From NCBI GenBank assembly GCA_035707965.1, contig DASSTJ010000022.1:1-25542 (forward strand): a DNA stretch of 25,542 bases, read 5' to 3'. The position numbers and the translations under genes are program-made. Shown piece by piece: positions 22,672 to 25,542 of this stretch. The stretch comes from DASSTJ01 sp035707965. Lineage in GTDB: Bacteria; Actinomycetota; Actinomycetes; Actinomycetales; Angustibacteraceae. Numbering within the stretch: position 1 is the first letter of the stretch; each line of letters opens with the position of its first letter. The notes below the pieces were generated by a model. It saw only the letters and a program-made list of their open reading frames with translations. It searched no databases and was not told the origin of the DNA.

Positions 22672-23847
22672 TCAGGCCAGGGCCGCGTAGCGGGGCTTGA
22701 TCACGTCGTCGATGAGGGCCAGCCGCTCGTCGAAGCCGATGAACGCGCTCTTCATCGCGTTCACCGTCACCCAGCGCAGGTCGTCGACCGTCCAGCCGAG
22801 CTCGTCGACGAGCAGCTGCATCTCGCGGGACATCGACGTGCCGCTCATCAGCCGGTTGTCCGTGTTGACCGTCACCCGGAAGCGCAGACGCGCCAGCAGA
22901 CCGATCGGGTGCAGCGCGATCGAGGCGGCTGCGCCGGTCTGCACGTTCGACGAGGGGGCCATCTCGAGCGGGATGCGCTTGTCGCGCACGTACTGCGCCA
23001 GGCGCCCCAGCTGCACGTCGGCGAGCGAGGCCAGCGCGGCGGCCGCCGGGTCGTCGGCGTAGGGGCGGCGCCCGACGCGGATGTCGTCGACGATGCGCAC
23101 ACCGTGCCCCAGACGGTCGGCGCCGCACCACTGGATCGCCTCCCAGATGCTCGGCAGCCCGAACGCCTCCCCCGCGTGGATCGTGAAGTGCGCGTTCTCA
23201 CGTCGCAGGTACTCGAAGGCGTCCAGGTGCCGCGTCGGAGGGAAGCCTGCCTCCGCGCCGGCGATGTCGAAGCCGACCACGCCCGCGTCGCGGTACTGGA
23301 CGACGAGCCGCGCGATCTCACGGCTGTTCGCGGCGTGCCGCATGGCCGTCAGCAACGTCCCTACCCTGATGCGGTTGCCCGCCCTGGCGGCCAGCTGCTC
23401 CCCCTCGGCGAAGCCTTGCTGCACGGCCTCCACCACCTCGTTCAGGGACAGGCCGCCGTCCAGGTGCTGCTCGGGCGCGTACCGCACCTCGGCGTACACG
23501 ACGCTGTCGGCCGCCAGGTCCACCGCGCACTCACGGGCGACCCGCACCAGCGACTCCCGCGTCTGCATCACGGCCACCGTGTGGGCGAACGTCTCGAGGT
23601 AGCGCTCGAGCGACCCGCTGTCGGCCGACTCCCGGAACCACCGACCGAGCTCGACCGGGTCCGTGGTCGGCAGGCCGGCGTAGCCCGTCTGCTGCGCCAC
23701 CTCGACGATGGTCTCGGGCCGCAGCCCGCCGTCCAGGTGGTCGTGCAGCAGCACCTTGGGGGCACGCGCCACGACCTCGCTGATCGTCACGTCCTGCCGG
23801 AGGCCGGTACTCGTGGCGGCGGACTGGTTCTGGGTGGTCTCAGGCAC
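22672..23847 (-). CDS. add: Adenosine deaminase
   Basis: A 391-residue metal-dependent deaminase that turns (deoxy)adenosine into (deoxy)inosine, which the phosphorylase on the other side of the window can then split. Visible motifs are the zinc ligands H35 and H37 in HDHLDGG, the third histidine in HAGEA, LGHG with the catalytic histidine, and the SSNVQTG and TDNRLMSGT loops near the C-terminus. The GTG start overlaps the end of the upstream DUF202 gene by 8 nt, and a TANNNT box 6 nt before it may give an extra, leaderless transcript. It is the last gene of the deoA operon, the arrangement (add next to deoA) known from mycobacteria. Confidence 0.94.
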   Translation of the reverse strand: MPETTQNQSAATSTGLRQDVTISEVVARAPKVLLHDHLDGGLRPETIVEVAQQTGYAGLPTTDPVELGRWFRESADSGSLERYLETFAHTVAVMQTRESLVRVARECAVDLAADSVVYAEVRYAPEQHLDGGLSLNEVVEAVQQGFAEGEQLAARAGNRIRVGTLLTAMRHAANSREIARLVVQYRDAGVVGFDIAGAEAGFPPTRHLDAFEYLRRENAHFTIHAGEAFGLPSIWEAIQWCGADRLGHGVRIVDDIRVGRRPYADDPAAAALASLADVQLGRLAQYVRDKRIPLEMAPSSNVQTGAAASIALHPIGLLARLRFRVTVNTDNRLMSGTSMSREMQLLVDELGWTVDDLRWVTVNAMKSAFIGFDERLALIDDVIKPRYAALA

Positions 23848-24274
23848 GGCAGGAGGCTACCGAAGCGGCCACCCCCACCGCTGCCAGCAGGGCTCCCGCG
23901 AGCGACAGCAGCACCGTCGCGGCGACCACGAGCCGCAGCCGCCAGTAGGGCGACTCCAGCGGGTCGGACGACGGGTGGCGAGCCATGCTGCTCACCTGCC
24001 GGGGGACGACGACCACGGCGTCCACTGCGGCGACCACGGCGGCGGCTCCAGCCACGGCGCCGGGGAGCAGCCACCACGCCGGGACGTGACCGTGCCAGCC
24101 GGGAGGCGCTGCCACGAACCGGTGCGCCGACGCGCCGAGCGTGATCAGCGACAGCAGGAGTCCCGCGACCGCCGTGCGCTGCCAGGCCAGCGCCGTGCGC
24201 TGCGGCTGCATGCCCGGGTCCTGAGCTGGCGGTCGCGCTGCCGCTGGGCCCGTCGACCCCGCCGAAGGTGTCAC
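23840..24274 (-). CDS. DUF202 membrane protein (YidG-like)
   Basis: A small membrane protein of about 144 residues with the DUF202 opening QRTALAWQRTAVAGLL followed by three hydrophobic helices. The GTG at 24274 overlaps the stop of the preceding DUF202 gene (GTGA), which favours it over the internal ATG at 24211, which would shorten the leader by 21 residues. The function of DUF202 is unknown; the tandem pair resembles the yidG-yidH pair of enterobacteria. Confidence 0.78.
   Translation of the reverse strand: MTPSAGSTGPAAARPPAQDPGMQPQRTALAWQRTAVAGLLLSLITLGASAHRFVAAPPGWHGHVPAWWLLPGAVAGAAAVVAAVDAVVVVPRQVSSMARHPSSDPLESPYWRLRLVVAATVLLSLAGALLAAVGVAASVASCRA
23854..23859 (-). promoter_or_regulatory. 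Possible internal leaderless -10 box for add
   Basis: On the minus strand TAGCCT fits TANNNT and ends 6 nt before the GTG of adenosine deaminase. It lies inside the end of the DUF202 gene, so it would be an internal operon promoter. A match this short can occur by chance. Confidence 0.35.
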
Positions 24275-24672
24275 CAGAGCTGGCTGATCGCGTAGCCGGC
24301 GAGGACGACCGCGAGCACCACGACGAGCAGCGCCAGCCACGCGAGCGACCGGGGCGCGCGCAGCGGTCGACCGAGGCGGAGCGACAGCTCGTGCGAGCGC
24401 CACCCGAGCAGGGACCGCACCGCGAGCGCACCTCCGGCGAGGCACGCGACGGCGGCGACGACGTCCAGGAAGGGCGGCAGCGCCGCGAGGGACCCCAGCG
24501 ACGTGAGTCCGACACCGCCGGCCACGAGCGCCAGAGACGTGCGGATCCAGGCGAGCGCCGTCCGCTCGTTGGCCAAGGAGAAGCGCGGGTCCGGCTCGGC
24601 GCCGACGCCGTAGAGGGACCGCGGCTGTCGATCGTCGTCCGGCAGCTGGTCCTGCCGCCCGGAGGTGCTCAC
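24271..24672 (-). CDS. DUF202 membrane protein (YidH-like)
   Basis: A 133-residue protein. A polar N-terminus of about 30 residues precedes the DUF202 motif SLANERTALAWIRTSLALVAGG and three hydrophobic helices. The GTG start overlaps the cupin stop codon (GTGA), and its own stop overlaps the next GTG in the same way, so the three genes are translated as a coupled set. Its job within a nucleoside-catabolism operon is unknown. Confidence 0.83.
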   Translation of the reverse strand: MSTSGRQDQLPDDDRQPRSLYGVGAEPDPRFSLANERTALAWIRTSLALVAGGVGLTSLGSLAALPPFLDVVAAVACLAGGALAVRSLLGWRSHELSLRLGRPLRAPRSLAWLALLVVVLAVVLAGYAISQLW

Positions 24673-25022
24673 TCCTCGCGGTTGACGAGGTCCGGGCCGA
24701 ACGCCGGCAGGCACACCGCGACGTACTGCGCACCCTCGTCACCCACCCGGTACCGCACCCGCTCACCGGCGCGGGTCAGCACCGCTTGCCCCGCCGCCAC
24801 GGTGGTCTCGCCGTCGTCGTGCTCGACCACGACCGACCCCGACAGCACGAGCGTCACCTCGTCGAACTCCGGCGTCTGGGCCGGCTCGTCCCAGCCGGCC
24901 GGTGCTGTCATGCGCGCGACGGACACCTGCTGGCTACCGGTGTTCACGCGGCCGACGTACTCGTCGATGATCTTGCCGCCCGGTACCGGGACGCGGGTGG
25001 GCCTCTCGATCAGCTCAGGCAT
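24669..25022 (-). CDS. Small cupin-domain protein
   Basis: A 117-residue single cupin barrel with PEFDEVTLVLSGSVVVEHDDGETTVAAGQAVLTRAGERVRYRVGDEGAQYVAVCLPAF. The first metal-site region (EFDE) and the G-rich turn of cupin motif 1 are recognisable; motif 2 is weak. It resembles the EutQ-like cupins. The ATG is preceded 7 nt upstream by a TANNNT box and no ribosome binding site. It sits between deoA and the DUF202 genes; enzymatic or binding function is not evident. Confidence 0.82.
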   Translation of the reverse strand: MPELIERPTRVPVPGGKIIDEYVGRVNTGSQQVSVARMTAPAGWDEPAQTPEFDEVTLVLSGSVVVEHDDGETTVAAGQAVLTRAGERVRYRVGDEGAQYVAVCLPAFGPDLVNREE

Positions 25023-25029
25023 GCTGGCG

Positions 25030-25035
25030 AGACTA
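25030..25035 (-). promoter_or_regulatory. Possible leaderless -10 box for the cupin gene
   Basis: TAGTCT on the minus strand matches TANNNT and ends 7 nt before the cupin ATG, in the 48-nt gap after deoA. It suggests the cupin-DUF202-add genes can be transcribed apart from deoA. Confidence 0.4.
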
Positions 25036-25070
25036 CGCGGCGGCGACGGTGGACGCCCGAGCGGCGGCCG

Positions 25071-25542
25071 TCACCCTCGGTCGACGGCATCGACCCGGTC
25101 GATCACCAGCGGCAGCAGGTCGGGCCGCGAGCCCTCCGGGGCGATGAAGTAGGCGCCCTCCAGCGCCTGCAGCGCCCGGTCGAACCGCTCGGGCGTGTCG
25201 GTGTGCAGGGTGAGCAGCGGCTCACCGCCGCGGACGACGGCACCTGGCTTGGCGTGCATCTCGACGCCGGCACCGGCCTGGACGGCGTCCTCCTTGCGCG
25301 CCCGGCCCGCCCCGAGCCGCCACGCCGCCACCCCGATCGCGAACGCGTCGAGCTGGGTGAGGACGCCGTCGCTGGGCGCCGGCACCACCTGAGTCTCGCG
25401 TGCCGTGGGCAGCGGTGCATCCGGGTCGCCGCCCTGAGCCGCGATCATGCGCCGCCACACATCCATGGCGCGGCCGTCACGCAGGTGGTCGGCCGGGTCG
25501 ACGTCCGTGACGCCGGCGGCCGCAAGCATCTCGCGCGCGAGC
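25071..25542 (-). CDS. deoA: Thymidine (pyrimidine-nucleoside) phosphorylase, C-terminal part
   Basis: The last 157 or so residues of a pyrimidine-nucleoside phosphorylase; the reading frame stays open to the window edge, so the start lies outside. The segment contains RARKEDAVQAGAGVEMHAKPGAVVRGGEPLLTLHTD, the biotin-like swing fold that ends this family (PYNP C-terminal domain). The enzyme splits thymidine or deoxyuridine to the base and deoxyribose-1-phosphate, feeding the mutase and aldolase on the left flank. It heads the minus-strand operon with the cupin, DUF202 and add genes. Confidence 0.92.
   Translation of the reverse strand, partial: LAREMLAAAGVTDVDPADHLRDGRAMDVWRRMIAAQGGDPDAPLPTARETQVVPAPSDGVLTQLDAFAIGVAAWRLGAGRARKEDAVQAGAGVEMHAKPGAVVRGGEPLLTLHTDTPERFDRALQALEGAYFIAPEGSRPDLLPLVIDRVDAVDRG

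Overview
The window comes from a high-GC Gram-positive actinobacterium. A Micrococcales (Cellulomonas-like) origin is my inference. It rests on strongly G/C-biased third codon positions, GTG/TTG starts, TANNNT -10 boxes lying 6-8 nt before start codons, an LPRTG cell-wall anchor, and a purine nucleoside phosphorylase / phosphohexomutase / adenosine deaminase / thymidine phosphorylase neighbourhood like that of mycobacteria.

Both flanks are nucleoside salvage and catabolism. The left flank (54-8966, + strand) has purine nucleoside phosphorylase, a phosphohexomutase-family enzyme, deoxyribose-phosphate aldolase, an active aldehyde dehydrogenase, a catalytically empty aldehyde dehydrogenase-like partner and an MFS transporter. 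Together they can take a deoxynucleoside to base plus deoxyribose-1-P, then deoxyribose-5-P, then acetaldehyde plus glyceraldehyde-3-P, and oxidise the aldehyde. The right flank (21502-25542) has a uridine-kinase-like P-loop protein, a small isoprenylcysteine-methyltransferase-like membrane protein, and an operon on the minus strand: deoA (cut by the window end), a cupin, two DUF202 membrane proteins and add. The left-hand pathway is interrupted between the mutase and deoC by a foreign-looking cassette (2869-4023): one DUF559/AbiEi-type endonuclease-like gene between two large related palindromes.

The centre (8973-21314, all minus strand) is an accessory block for building an extracellular matrix. 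In transcription order it holds a CapD-like sugar-nucleotide dehydratase, a membrane GT2 glycosyltransferase, a histidine kinase and NarL-type response regulator, two tandem TasA/camelysin-like secreted subunits, a SipW-type signal peptidase, an LPRTG-anchored TasA-like protein, a secreted RTX (calcium-binding) TasA-like protein, a further TasA-like subunit, a second SipW-type signal peptidase and a conserved hypothetical protein. The two tandem subunits share a nearly identical 155-bp leader plus signal-peptide segment and a common upstream dyad-plus-box element, but their mature parts have diverged. The two subunits and the LPRTG protein share four cysteines, with C-X11-C for the first pair.

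My reading is a regulated, disulfide-stabilised surface-fibre system: two-component control, dedicated SipW peptidases, fibre subunits, a sortase-anchored base and a Ca-binding adhesin-like member, next to polysaccharide genes. It resembles the Bacillus SipW-TasA matrix module but with different architecture. No sortase gene, RNA gene, CRISPR array or IS transposase is visible in the window.
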